A stretch of 64,000 bases of DNA from Dermatemys mawii (lineage: Eukaryota; Chordata; Testudines; Dermatemydidae): NCBI GenBank assembly GCA_007922305.1, contig ML677374.1, positions 10,966,492 to 11,030,491 of the forward strand, given 5' to 3'. The notes beneath the pieces are model-generated. The model did no database searches. It had not been told where the DNA came from and saw only the letters and a list, made by a program, of their open reading frames with translations. Made by a program: the position numbers and the translations under genes. This document shows, in pieces, positions 1 through 12,200 of the stretch; position 1 is the first letter of the stretch; every line of letters begins with the position of its first letter.

Positions 1-780
1 CCATTATTAATTTAGAAACTGAAACTTCAAAAATATGTCATGATACTTTCAAGATGCACTGGGGGTTAACTAAGTTAAATGTGTTTTTCTCACATCAGAT
101 GAATTCCATGAGGACTACTTTTAAAATTAGCTCCGCTGTGCAAATAAGAGTGTGTGAATACCACACCAGTCTTGTCTAAACAGGGAAGAATTTCTCTGCT
201 GTTGCACATTACCATGATGAGCACTAAAAATAACCCTAAGTCTTCAGAAATAAAAATAAATTAGGGCAATTTTAAAATTGTTAGTTCGGTAAACACCTGA
301 TCCCCTTGTCCAATAAACTTTGCTAAAGACAGTCATCAGCTCTAAAGGAATTTTTAATCTGGCATATTGTTTTGCTAGCTATTTCTCATTAAGCAACAAA
401 AGCAGAAGTATATACATGGTTGTGCATACTTTTATTTCTACAGTAATCAGCACTAGAAAAGTAAATAATACAATTTAAGGAAAGACTACAAAAGTAGAGA
501 AATTTCTATCTGAAGTCCCAAGTCTGAGAGGGTGCTAATGCAAACAGTTTTTCTTGTCAGAGGCCTTGGTAAATTCCAGCTATAAACAATTAATGTGACA
601 AAGAAATAAAATAGCACTGATCTTTTCTGAAACACCTTTTGTGCAATGTTATGCTTGGCTGAAGAGTATCTCCAAATATCTACAAGAGTATAAAACAAAG
701 AAGCAGCATACTTCAGCAGAGGAGTTAACAGCCAGATCTTCCCTGCACGCACGCACACACACACAATAAAAATATCAATC
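1..780. other. No gene seen
   Basis: AT-rich sequence without a convincing coding exon. A short (CA)n tract with cacgcacg units lies at 744-765. Confidence 0.5.
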
Positions 781-784
781 CTCA

Positions 785-930
785 ATTGCGTGGTCTAGTG
801 GTTGGAGCATTAGACTGAGGGTCAGAATTCCTGGGTGCTATTTCTGCCCCTAACTTGTTGAGTGAACACAGGGGACAAGTCATTTCCCATGACTATAGCT
901 CACCAGGGATAAATGATAGAGTGAACTGAA
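785..930 (+). repeat. tRNA-derived SINE fragment
   Basis: TGGTCTAGTGG (791-801) fits a polymerase III box A, followed by a degraded box B and tail text typical of turtle tRNA-related SINEs. Not an intact tRNA: the cloverleaf cannot be drawn. Confidence 0.6.
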
Positions 931-1016
931 TCACTAGCATTTATAAGGCATCAGAGATGTGTTGGGTGAGAAAGTGCTGTAGTCAGGAAGGCCCAGATCC
1001 TTACAAGTATTTAGGC

Positions 1017-1759
1017 CAGGGGTGAGCAAACTGCCACATCCGGCCCCATGGGCCCCTCCTAACTGGCCCTTGAGCTCCTGGCTGGGGAGGCTGCCCCTCC
1101 CTCCTCACCCGCAGTTTCAGCACACCGCATGAGCAGCGCTCCGGGGAGCAGGGCTGTGTGCTCCAGGGGATCTGCACAGCAGCATGTCTAGCTCCAGCCA
1201 GACATGCTGTTATGAGAGGTATGGTAACGGGGCCTGAGCTGGGGCTAGGGGGTTGGATACAGGGCAGAGGGTTTCAGGGGGCAGTCAGGGGCTGGGTAAC
1301 AGGGGCATTGGATAGGGTGTAAGAGTCCCAGGGGGCCTGTCGGGGGTGGGGGTGTGGATAGGGTCAGACAAGTCAGGGGACAGGAAGCAGAGGGCTTAGA
1401 TAGGGAGTGAGGCCTGGGAGGGGGTTTGGGGGAGGGTCTCTGGAGGTGGTAACCCGGAGATAAGGAGCGGAGAGGCTCAGATGGGGTGGGGTCTCAGGGT
1501 GGTGCTTAGGGTGGAGGGTCTCAGGAGGGGGCAGTCAGGGGACAAGGAGCAGGGGGGCTCAGATAGAGGGTGCAGTCTTAGGGGGGTGTGGGTCTCCGGA
1601 GAGGGCAGTCAGGGGACAAGGAGCAGGAAGGGGGTTTGGATGGGTCGGGGGTTCTGAGAAGGACAGCTGGGGCAGGAAGTGACTGGATAGGGGGTGGGGC
1701 CAGGCTGTTTGGGGAGGCACCGCCTTACTTACTGGCCCTCCACACAATTTTGAGCCCCG
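1017..1759 (+). mobile_element. hAT-like non-autonomous element, right end lost
   Basis: The left end CAGGGGTGAGCAAAC matches the elements at 19655 and 62202. The flanks carry the exact 8-bp repeat atttaggc (1009-1016 and 1760-1767). The interior is GC-rich with repeated gggggtcagggg-type text. The usual right terminus (TTTGCCCACCCC) is absent. Confidence 0.75.
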
Positions 1760-1899
1760 ATTTAGGCACGTAACACTCACTGATGTCAATGGGAGTGAAC
1801 CACCGAAGTCCTTTTGGAGGAGCTGGGCCCAAGCTGTCTCATGGGGAAGAGAAGTATATAGGGAGAAAAAGATCCAGTCAGGCCAGCTGTAGTGGCCCT

Positions 1900-2420
1900 G
1901 TCCTGAGAAGCCCCCAGAGCTCCCACCCTGTGAACATCCCACCCCAGAGTCCCCCCGTCTTCCACCCCTCCCGAACCCCTATTGCCCCATCCCCCACCCC
2001 CACCACCCCGCGAGCCCCCCTTCGGCCAAGGCCAGCCCCAGCGCCTATTACCCCCCAGGGCCGCTCCCCTCCCAGCGCCGAGCAGAGGCCCGGGACCTTC
2101 CAGCGGCCTTAGGCCGCGCTCCGCCCGGAGGCTCTGCCAGCGCGGCACCCCCCACCCACCGAGAAGCAGGGACCGAGGGACCAACTCCTCACCGACCCCC
2201 CCCCACCCACTCACCTCACCGGTCGGCTGAAGGGGAGGAGCCAGCGCCGGAACAGGGCGGGGCCAAAACCGGAAGGGAAGGGGCTGGCCCTGAGGGGAGA
2301 CGAGGGGGCGTGGCCATCCGCTGCAGAGGAGGGGGCGGGGCCATTTAAAGGCGTCGGGGACGTTCACGCCGTAGCGGTGTCGTTCCTGTTCTCTTCCTAG
2401 CGAGCGTTACTCCTGGTCCT
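1900..2420. promoter_or_regulatory. Orphan CpG-rich block, possible promoter
   Basis: GC- and CpG-rich sequence with several gggcggggcc (Sp1-like) boxes at 2250-2345, an atttaaag (TATA-like) motif near 2343 and a pyrimidine-rich stretch after it. It may serve the unseen 5' exon of the merlin-like gene, 6.8 kb downstream, or another transcript. Confidence 0.45.
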
Positions 2421-2647
2421 AGGGAGGGAGGCCCCCTGCTGTGGCAATGGGGGCAGTGGTAGGGAGGGGTCTGGTTCCCCGCCTCCCCCTGGGCTAGTCC
2501 CACAACAGGGATCCCAATGGGCTGCAGCCCCTCAACCAGGGGAGGGGGAGCCCTGATGCTGGTGAAGTTGAGCCCAGATTCCCCTTTATCAACCCCTTGC
2601 ACCTGAGTGATGGGATGTGCCTGCCAGGGGGACCGGGGTTGGAGGTA

Positions 2648-2767
2648 GGGTGACCAGACAGCAAATGTGAAAAACCAGGCCAGGGCGTGGGGGCTAATAG
2701 GAGCTTCTACAGGAAAAAGATGTAAAAATTGGGATTGCTCCTACAAAATTGGGACATCTGGTCACCC
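2648..2767 (+). mobile_element. Short inverted-repeat element (MITE), 120 bp
   Basis: Ends GGGTGACCAGA and TCTGGTCACCC are perfect inverted repeats, flanked on both sides by TA. The TA could be a mariner-type target duplication or part of longer termini. Confidence 0.75.
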
Positions 2768-2901
2768 TAGATGGAGGCCTTGTTGCGGAGGGTGGCTGGA
2801 CTTGGGTGGTTGGAATGGGGTGGCTGGAACGGCCTGAGGCGAAGGACAGGGAGGAAGAGGCAACAAGAACTGAAATGGGGTGTTTTCATCTTGCCTTCCA
2901 G

Positions 2902-3490
2902 GAATGTTAAGTAACCATGAGCTTGCTCTTGCAAAGTGTTTTGGGCAAGAACTTTCCATTTACCCACCCTTTGCCCCCTCCAGAGGTGGTTTAGGATTTT
3001 GTGTGTATGCTTCCTACAATGTAGTCTGCCCTGGTGGCAGAAAGAAGTCATGTCTTCATTTCCTTTGCTGGCCAGTACCGCCACTGGAGAACTACTTTCC
3101 ACAGGGGAGAGGAGAATGGCCGTCTTGTGTCACTGGATCATTTTGGCCCTACCATTCCTTCCCACCTTTCCCATCAGGGCCAGCATCACGGCAAGTCAAG
3201 GTTCGAGCAGTCACAAAACCTGTCACAGATGGGTATGAGTAGAGTGGGTTGAACTCTTCATTGTGATGAACTTAGCTGAAGATTTTGTCAAATTATTCAT
3301 AATTCCCTCTTTTGTTATTCAGCTGTGAGTGTATTTTGAGTGTATTTGTGTGTATTTTGAGTGTATTTGTGTATTTTCCTGCCCAAAGGAGATGAGGATG
3401 CAAAGGTGTAGGAACTGAGGTGCCTTGTTCCATTTCACCAGAGTCCCTGTTATGAACTGTGTTTAAATAAAACACCCTTTGTTTTATCGT
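2902..3490 (+). other. Possible terminal exon of a short transcript (unassigned)
   Basis: A good acceptor (cttgccttccag, ending 2901) is followed by about 560 nt and AATAAA at 3466-3471 with a GT-rich stretch after it. Three overlapping frames are open for 60-110 codons and none resembles a protein I know. It could be non-coding or a decayed gene. Confidence 0.25.
3328..3376 (+). repeat. Short tandem repeat of tgagtgtattt units
   Basis: The unit ttgagtgtatttgtgtgtat occurs about two and a half times in a row. Confidence 0.6.
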
Positions 3491-3742
3491 GAAATGGTGT
3501 CCTTTTGCACCTTAGGAAAGCAGGATCTGATGAAAGAGAGGCGTTTCTCAGGGGGGTTTATTGGACCTCTGCTCATGCTCTGACCAAAATTAGATCAATG
3601 GGCCAAATTTTTAATTTTACAAATTTTAAACTTTTGCACAGGTGTAATGGACACAGGGGAGTTTGGTCTATTGTCCTTGTTTATCCATATCCTAGTAGAA
3701 TTTGGATGTTTAAGAAATTGGTTTGTAATGTAGCTCAACTCT

Positions 3743-3973
3743 AAGGCCTGGTCTAAAACTAAAACTTAGGTTGATCTAGCTATGTTACTCAGAAATATGA
3801 AAAATTTTCACCTCTGAGAGTTAGTTAAGTTGACCTAAATTCTGCTAGGTCGATGGAACTATCTACCATCTCTTGGAGGAGTGGATTAACTACAGCAATG
3901 GCAAAACTCTTCTGTTGCTGTAGCACATCTACACTACAAAGCTATGGTGGCACAATTGCAGAGTTATAGCCCT
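3743..3973 (+). mobile_element. Palindromic DNA element remnant (MITE)
   Basis: Starts aaggcctggtct and contains repeated gttgacctaa/taggtcgatg inverted text and tacactacaaagc near the end. The same family recurs at 51516, 39780 and 30690. Confidence 0.55.
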
Positions 3974-6900
3974 AAGAATGGCAAAGGATAGCCTTGGTGA
4001 GTCTCTGCATTCTGGGCTATGTGCTTTTGGCAGCTTGTTGGCACTGTTACCCCGCCCATCCCATTTCTTTGGGGCTAGCTGAACTGCATTCAGTTTTGTT
4101 TCTGGGTGACTTTTGGTCTGTGAATATATTGGCCATTGACCATTTCACAGTCCTACTCTCTTTAGATTTTATCATCTCATTACATGTCACCACAGCAGGA
4201 AGTAGCAAGACTGCAGGGTGGTGTTTACCTAAGAAAATTACACAGCACAGTTTGCTTTTTTTTTAAGGTGGCTGGCTGTTTTGAGGTAAATCTCCCCTTT
4301 GTGACTGGGGATACTGTCAAAATAATATGATCAAATATCTTTAAAAGAGTTCTGACACTCTGCCAGTGTCTCTGATCAGTTTTTACACATGTGCATCAAG
4401 ATTTACAGGCTCCTTCCTGAAGTACTCCTCATGTTTTAAGGTCTTGCTGCTTAAACTGCAGTGAAGGGAAAATTGGGGAGGAGTCTAGCAGCACAGGCAG
4501 GATATAGTTAACAGCCATTCATAACACCTGGGAAAGCAATTCTTTGATTTGTCAGAGGGCGCTAACATGCTGCAATTCATAGGAAACAAAGGAAAAGGAA
4601 GCAACTATTAAGTGGGAGCCTGGATCTTAATTTCAGTGACAGAACAGAGGAGTGAGGCTAGACCTTGATGTGTGCTGCAAAATGTGGAATTTGGGATTGA
4701 AAGTAATTTTTTTGTGGTATCTTGGTTCAGAGCGGAAACAGGGAAATAAATCTGGTTCCAACTGGAGAACTTAGACTCAGGAGAAGTTGTCTGAGAGGTA
4801 AGGAAATTATTTATATCACTCACACACGTTAAAAATAATATTTAAGCAAATCAGGGTGGGGAGCACAGATCAAAATCTTTACATTAAACTTCTTAAAAGA
4901 AACAAAACACCATTTATCTCTCAACTATCTGCATTATGTTTATTTGCACTAATTTCTGGTCCTAAAGGATAGAAAACTGGGAAACAGGAAAAACAGATGA
5001 GGCAGTGGAACTTGTGAATAACAGCTTCAGTAAATACTTTAGTGATAAAGGCAAGAGCCTTTCAAATTAGACCATGTTTCTGTCAATATAGTGCTTTTAA
5101 AGTGCTTTTACTGCAGGATCTCAAAGTGCTTCAGAAACCTGAATTCATTAAACACCATTTCAGTGTCTGTCAGGTACAAATTTGGTGCTTGTGAAAAGAG
5201 CTTATTGGATATGCCTGAAGACTCTTATGATTATCCACAGACCACATACAGCACAGTCACTGCCCCACCAATGTGTTTGATTCTTAATCTGAAAGAATTA
5301 ATTAATCCTAATTAAAAGACTGATCCTTCTTGGTTCATTCATTTCTTGGTTTATCTGCTGAGAAAACAAGGTTGCCAATTAAAGAGGGATATGTATGTGT
5401 GTGTGTCTCACACACACACACACATGTGGACGCTCTTCCACTTGGAGGTCTCTCTCTCTCTCTCACACACACACAGACACACACACATGGATTTGGACTG
5501 GGACTGCAAAATTGTGACTCATAGAGTAACACTTTTACTCACTGTCTGTATGAGCCAGAACTGGATTAAAGCAAGTGCCATATAGGTGAAAGCCTTTGTA
5601 TCCCATGAACAATTCAGTTACCTTGGTAGTACTAAACTGAAGGTGAATAAAAAACTCAGCTTCTTGGGAAGGTCAATTACAGCGGCCTTGGTTGAGATCT
5701 TTTGATATCCTGGTTTCTGTAATTTAATTACCTCAGGTAGCTATATTATGACTGATTCCACTTTCTTTCCAATTCTGGTTTAGGTTGATGTAAGTCAACA
5801 GTCTGGATTGTTTACACTTTTGATAAGCTCTTCAGAGCAGTGACATGTTCTGTTTTATATATCTGTAAAGTGCAATGCACACCTATGTGTTGTATAAATA
5901 AACTGTAATCCTTGCAACACTCCTGCAAGAGTTGCCTTGCCAGTTCTTCCTGCTGCTATTTTCCTTTTCATTCTTCATCCTGATCCCTTTGTCCAGGTGC
6001 TAGTTTCTGGGTTTGTCCACAGGCTGTAGCAAACAGGAAGAGGACTGTAGCCCAGTGAGGAGTGGCTGCTTCGGTCAGTTCTGGAAGTTGAGTGCTTAGC
6101 AAACCACTTTCATCAGTGAACTTGGTGAAATGTGGGGCCATGATCATTTCGTTCCAGTAATTACATTAGATCACTGCATTTCTATTTCCACCTTTCAAGC
6201 AGAGCTGATGTCATTTTTTAATGAGTTATGAGGGGGAGGAGGAAGCCCTAGAAATTCACCACTTTTCCATGGTTCCCTGGCTCTAAAATGTCAATTTCCT
6301 ACCCAGCCAATGACTGTGTTTTTCACCTCACCCTCTCTACGTCCCGCTGTGGCTTTTTGCATTGTTATTTTCTAAATATTATGACATGCTTTTGTTTATC
6401 ACAATTGGTAGCTTCTGTCACTCTGGGAATTTCCTAAATAAATCATTAGAACTCAGTGAAGGAGATCGTATCTTGATACAAATTGCTCATGACTCTCAGT
6501 CCAAAGCAATTATTACTAGCAAGAAGAGTTGACACTGTTTACCATTTTGTATTTCACAAAGGATTTGGAAACCTAATTATGCTGGCTTGCAAGGTTTCTT
6601 TTATTTGAAAAAAGTTCCTTTATTGCTACACCTGACTCTTCTCTCACTCACAAAGTTTTTAAACGGGGGTAACTCCATTAGGTTCAGTAGAGTTATTCTG
6701 GATTTAAACTGGTGTGAAAAAATATCAACAGTGGGTCCTTGGATTAATCATTGCAGAAAAGCTCTCCTCTTACGTTCCTCAGAGTGGGTCTGGCTAAAAC
6801 TAGGAAATTCCATTTAGTGAGAAATTCTGACATTTCAAAACTTGGGGCCATGCAATGATTTTTGTTATTAGAAGGGGGTTGTGGTGCAATGAAGTTTGGG

Positions 6901-9181
6901 AACCCTGGATTAGTGAATTCAAACTATACATTAAAAACATATTGCGTAACTTCTTGCTCTCTTGTCTCTAGCTACTGATTCTCTGTCTCTGCAGGACTGG
7001 GGATAGAAGGTTTCATTCCCCTGTTTCACTTTGGTTCTGCTGGCATCTAACAGTCATCTCCTGTATCAGTGCTAAGCACATCTTCTGTAATACTCTTTAT
7101 GTGTTGAATTTTGTGGACGCATTAGTTACCTTTAAAAAGAAAAGATGTGGGGGAGTGTCCTTTTGAATATACTAGACACACAAAGGCACTATTACCATCA
7201 TGTGTGCTGGTCACATCTAGAATAGCTTGGAGGATTGGGGCCTAAAAAGGTATCAAAGTAAATAAACTCTTGTTTTCATATAGCTTCAGTTCAGATCCTT
7301 ACTGAAACTTATGATGGTGGCTGAGCTGGCAAAATGTTAACTTCACCTTGCACAGAAGTTTAACTCTCTCTATTAAATAGAGAGGCAGTGTGCTGTAGTG
7401 GTTAGAATGCAGGCGTGGGCACCAATTGCCCTGTGGACAATTTGGATTGGTTAGACTGGTGAAAAGTGGTCTTATCCCTCCAGGAAAATCTTCCCAGTAC
7501 AGGGATTGTTCTGGAGGTGTGAGTGAGAGGGTTTGGCTAGGGCACATCTATGTCCCAGCTGTTCCTCAAACACGCCACTTGACTTTACAGCCAAGGCACA
7601 ACTTGGCAGTGCTGATGTCTGCCTGTGCTTAAAGCAGCCTCTGGATTGGGAGAGTGTGAGACACTTCCCCATGATTTCTGCAATGGTCTCAGTGCTGGTG
7701 CAGGGATGAATTCTTCATTGAGAATCTATTCCCAACTCTGCCATTTGTTTTTTAAGTGACCTTGGGTACCTTGCGTTCTGCATCTGTGTTCCCATCAGTA
7801 AAAAGAGAATGTGTGTGCTTGAGATACATTTGAAATGCAAAATACGTGGAAAATACTGTGTATCTTTGCCAATGTACAGCTCAGTAGAAGAGAAAAAAGA
7901 GACACAGATGCTTTATAAATTATTGGGAGGTTCAGAAAAATGGACCTTTTAAATTTAAACTAGGACCTTATTTAGGAATTTTAAGACAAGGTTGGAGATT
8001 AGCCACACTATAAGAACAGACTTTGTTGGTAGGAAACTAAGGACTCTGGGTTTCTTCTTGGCCTGTATTGCCCTCAGATGTCAACTAGGCTATGTATGTT
8101 TCAGATCAAAGCTATTAATTCTTGTTTTTAGTTTATGGAATAAAACTTTATGGGCCACTTTCCTACACTCATAAAATCTGAGGACAGCATAGTGCGGATC
8201 CGAGCCCTCTGCTTGCAATGTTTAGTTGGCCTAGAATCCACAAAAACATCTGGCTATGGAAGTAGTACACATTTTCTTATAGTTTTTTATATAGTACTCA
8301 GTCAACTGTATTTCAAATATGTTATGTGGGCTAATGCAAAACTGAACTAAACTCGCATTACAAGAACTTGTGTCAAAATAAATATTTAAATTACCTTACA
8401 TCAATGAGACTTAGACTGATCTTTTAAATATATATCCTAGTGTTATTCACTACATATATTGTTGGCACATGTGTCAATGAGATGAGGGCATCCTCGGTAA
8501 CGGACAGAGAAAGATTAGGACAATTTTGTTCTTCTCTGGTCAGCGCTGTGAATCTCTATTTGGTGCATATTTTTATTGTATATTCTGCAACACAGCTTCC
8601 ACTGATGTCAGCAGCAGTTCTGTGCTCAAAGAGTATGGCATACGCAACAGAGATCCTGCCTTGAGAGGGAGAATTTTTCTAGGCCTGTAAAGGGACAAGA
8701 TAAGTGTCATATTGCAACACAATCGTGAGATTTTGTAGTATTTTGACATTTATACTGCAACAGATGAAGGAAACACTTCAGTGTCTTGGGGGACTGGATC
8801 TGAGGATGTGTGTCTCGCATTTGATAAGAGGCAGACAATTGGCCCTTGCAGTGGTGGGTCTGAATGTTTGCTCAAATTGGAGGAAAAGTTGGAGATTTAT
8901 TTGTATGAATAATAATTAAGAAAAAGTTTGCTCCTATCCAGTGAAATCTTAATCTCTGTTCTTGGTTATAGCGTTCCTGACAACAATAGAAAATCCAGAC
9001 TATCACATACAAAGTGATTATCACATAATAAAGAGTGATTTCCCTCTCCTCCTTTCCCTAGATCAGACTTATTTTATATTGGGATTTACTAATATATTCC
9101 AGAAAATAGATTTGCAGCCCCAAATTGTGTATTTAAATGTATACTTTTGTTAACATTACTCTTGTTCAATTCTAACTGCAG
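3974..9181. other. No coding exon seen; repeat fragments
   Basis: Mostly AT-rich unique sequence. It holds a (CA)n/(CT)n block at 5395-5487, SINE-like fragments near 5090-5170, 5825-5905, 7378-7411 and 7700-7810, and no exon with recognisable protein similarity. Confidence 0.45.
5395..5487. repeat. Compound microsatellite (GT, CA, CT, CA)
   Basis: gtgtgtgtgt, then a CA run, then a CT run and another CA run within 95 bp. Confidence 0.9.
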
Positions 9182-9284
9182 TTGTCCTGATAAAATGTCC
9201 ATCAGGGGGCTGAAGAAGAAGCAGCCTAAGACTTTTAAAGTGAAAGTAATAACAATGGATGCTGAAATGGAATTCAGCTGTGAG
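9182..9284 (+). CDS. NF2-like: Merlin-like exon with start codon (coding 9195-9284)
   Basis: The ATG at 9195 has A at -3 and begins [14 protein letters not shown], which aligns with human merlin from its internal Met9. The exon codes 30 residues ending [10 protein letters not shown], then the donor gtgagt. Upstream, a pyrimidine-rich run ends in ctgcag at 9181, a good acceptor, so a 5' exon must exist further left. The frame stays open upstream to 9147, so an extra N-terminus from that exon cannot be excluded. Confidence 0.88.
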
Positions 9285-12200
9285 GTGAGTTTCCTGGAAG
9301 TGGGAAAAGAGAGAGAAAGAACTTGCATCCTCCATGTTACTAAAGTCTGACTTTGACAATTCTGAGTATAACCACAAACAGGCTTTGGAAAAGTAATTGT
9401 TAATCAGGGGACTGGATGGCTCAGTGGATTGGTAATGGGATTTTGAGCCCGACTCTCCACTGTCCTGCACCTTGTATAGTCACATACACCTGTACAAAGT
9501 GGGATTCTGATCTATTAGCATTTCATGTGCATTTTGCCCAGGTGTTAATGGGTACACGAGGTGCAGGACAGTTGAGACTCAGACCCATAGTCTCTCACCT
9601 GTAGGGTTCTGGTTTGAACTCAGGTCAGTATTGCCTGCAAGGCATCGCTATTTATTGGTTGTTCAGTGGCCTGTGTGAGGTACGTTGGGTGGTCTCAGTC
9701 CCGTTCCCAATGGATAGATGTCCACGTTACGCTTGTCGCCACTTTGGGGATCTCCGCAGAGAGGCCAAGGATTGAATAGACTGAACTACCCACAACCTTA
9801 TAGTAGGTCCCTCTAACTTCATGGTGGAGGTATGCTGATGGGGGTAGTGTAGAGAAGCTTGTGCTGCGACCGATCCAGCCCTACATATAGAGGTAACGAT
9901 TAGCAGCACTAACTTAATAAACGTTCATTTTAAAGTATTCACCAAAATACACTGGCATGGTGTATATGAAAAGACAGTCATACAGGTAAAGAATTAATCA
10001 AGGCATGCACTCTGTAATGGATATCCATTAAAGTCCTCAGTTAGGCTATTTAAGAAAAATTATTATCTGATCCAAAGTGAGGGACCATTAATTGTCTCAG
10101 AAAACATGTTCTGTTATGCACCCTAGATTCATATGCTCAGTAAAAAACTAAAACTACCTCAGTAAAATTAATGTCTGATTAGCTGTACTGTGGTGCTACA
10201 AAGTGGCATTCTGCCAGCTAGAGATATTTCAGTCTAGTGCTTCTATATCTTGGGAGATTTCCCAAAATCTGGGAATTTATAACAGCATGTGTCCTGCAGT
10301 TTCCCAGTTTGTTCTGCAATTTCCCAAGGTGAAACATTTACTCAAAAATTCTCAGATTTTGTGAAATTTGCCAGGATATAGAAGTACTGGCTAGGGTTAA
10401 AAATTTCCCAGTTCTGGGGGAAAATTTGTAGAGTCTCGGAATTTTTCACCAGATTTGGGAAATTTTTAGCGCTAGGTTGGGAAAAGTTGGCATCACGATA
10501 CAGAAGCACTGTTTCAGTCTGATTTTCATCCTAGTCAGATTGGTATGCAATACAAGCACCTCTTGTAAATGTCCATGTGTGTTCACATATATAATCTTTG
10601 TACAAATGACATAGTCCTGTAAGGTGCTGTTTGTGGTCCATTCCCACCAACTTGAAAGGGTGTTGCGGGTGCTGAGCACCTTGCCAGAGCAGGTCCAGGG
10701 TCTTTAACTTATTTTACAAGTTTCAAAATGCATATTTGAGTTGGGAATTAAGACCTTATCCTCAAAGGTGCCTGCTTGTTTTCTGGATTTAAACACCATT
10801 ACCATGCCCAAGTATATTTGTTTAATCAAAATGACTTCTAGAAAGTCAAAGCTCTTGTCTTTTCTGGGGCAGTCTCTTTCGGAGGGCAGAGGACAAATCT
10901 GGACACACAAACTAGTTTTTTCCTTCTATAAACAAAATCAAGAAATACAGGCTGCAAAAGAAGAGAGTGAATGAACACCACATGCAGATGATAATGCAGC
11001 GGATCACCAGTCTCTGGTTGAATGGGGTTTTACTGTGGAGGAAATGCAGAGATCACCAGGTGGTCAACACATACTAAATCAACTGTAGCAAAAAAGGGTG
11101 GAAAATTTATTTTATTTAAAAATCAGAGATGAAAATTTAGAGCTGATGCAGGCCGAATGAACTTGCCATTGTGGGAGTTGGCAATTTTGTTTGGGATTGT
11201 CAGTTCGGGGTGTGAATTATTACATAATTCATGGTTTTTAGAAGTCACCCAAAGATCTGTAACTAGGTTATCTGGTCATATGTTGCTGTTACACATTGAC
11301 GTAAAATAATTTTATCCGATTAACAGAAATAAAGGATTTTGGAATATTGCTTACAGCTCAGGAACTTTGTTAAATTAAATGTCATGTATTCTCTTCCTTG
11401 CCTCCTTTGCAAAATATTGGTTTTGTTGTTGGGATGATTTCCTTCTCACTATCCAAATATTACTCATAAATTCTCTTCTTTTTTTTACCATGAAGTTCTC
11501 AGGGTCTGACCCACGTTATTAGACAGCAACTCTTGTAACGCCCAGCCATATAGGGGAAACAGATGTGCGGTCTTTCAGAGGAAAAAAATAAAGCTCTGTG
11601 ACTCTGAGAACTTCAGGTCCTTTAATCAAAACCTTCTTCCTACATGGAGCTGACCTAGCAAACTAATTCATTCTATATCTATGTCAGGCCTATCATTAGA
11701 CTACATCATTACATTTTTTTTCCTGGATACAACAAATCTTGCCTCTATCGTAGGATCAGTCCTATCCCAATGAAGGCAATGGCCAACCCCATTGACTTGA
11801 ATGGGAGTAAGTTAAGAGGCCAAGTCTGTCTGTGGTGTATCTCACTGAAGTAGTGGAGTTACAGCAAGAATTGATTTACCCTATGATTTTTATGCATTAC
11901 TGTTCTTCTAGGCTTGGGCCTCCCTTCAACCCACCTGTCCACATCTTTCCAATTTGCATGAATTATTAAATAATACTTAATAAAAGTTTGCAATGTAGCA
12001 CCATCCCTGTTTTATATGCAATATGTAAAATACAGGATAGGGAAGTTAAGTGATGTACTTGGAAGCTGCACTGTGAATCTGTGGCAGAGCTTAGAAGACA
12101 TCAAGAAGACTTGGCCCATGGGCCTTGCTCTTGGACCTTTCCTCTGACCACTAGACAGCAGTGACACATTTATTTGAAAAACAAGAGGTGAGATAAATGC

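Noticed and set aside
785..860. tRNA gene
   Set aside because: Box A-like text is present, but box B is degraded and no cloverleaf forms; it is the head of a SINE.
1559..1942. 127-codon open frame on the - strand
   Set aside because: It is mostly within the hAT-like element at 1017-1759 and has repeat-type Pro/Ser composition.
1786..2367. 193-codon open frame on the - strand
   Set aside because: Gly/Pro/Arg/Trp-rich low-complexity translation of a GC-rich block, overlapped by open frames on the other strand; no domain recognised.
3526..3585. C/D-box snoRNA
   Set aside because: ctgatga and ctga motifs are present, but the C box lacks a purine at its first position and no terminal stem is seen.
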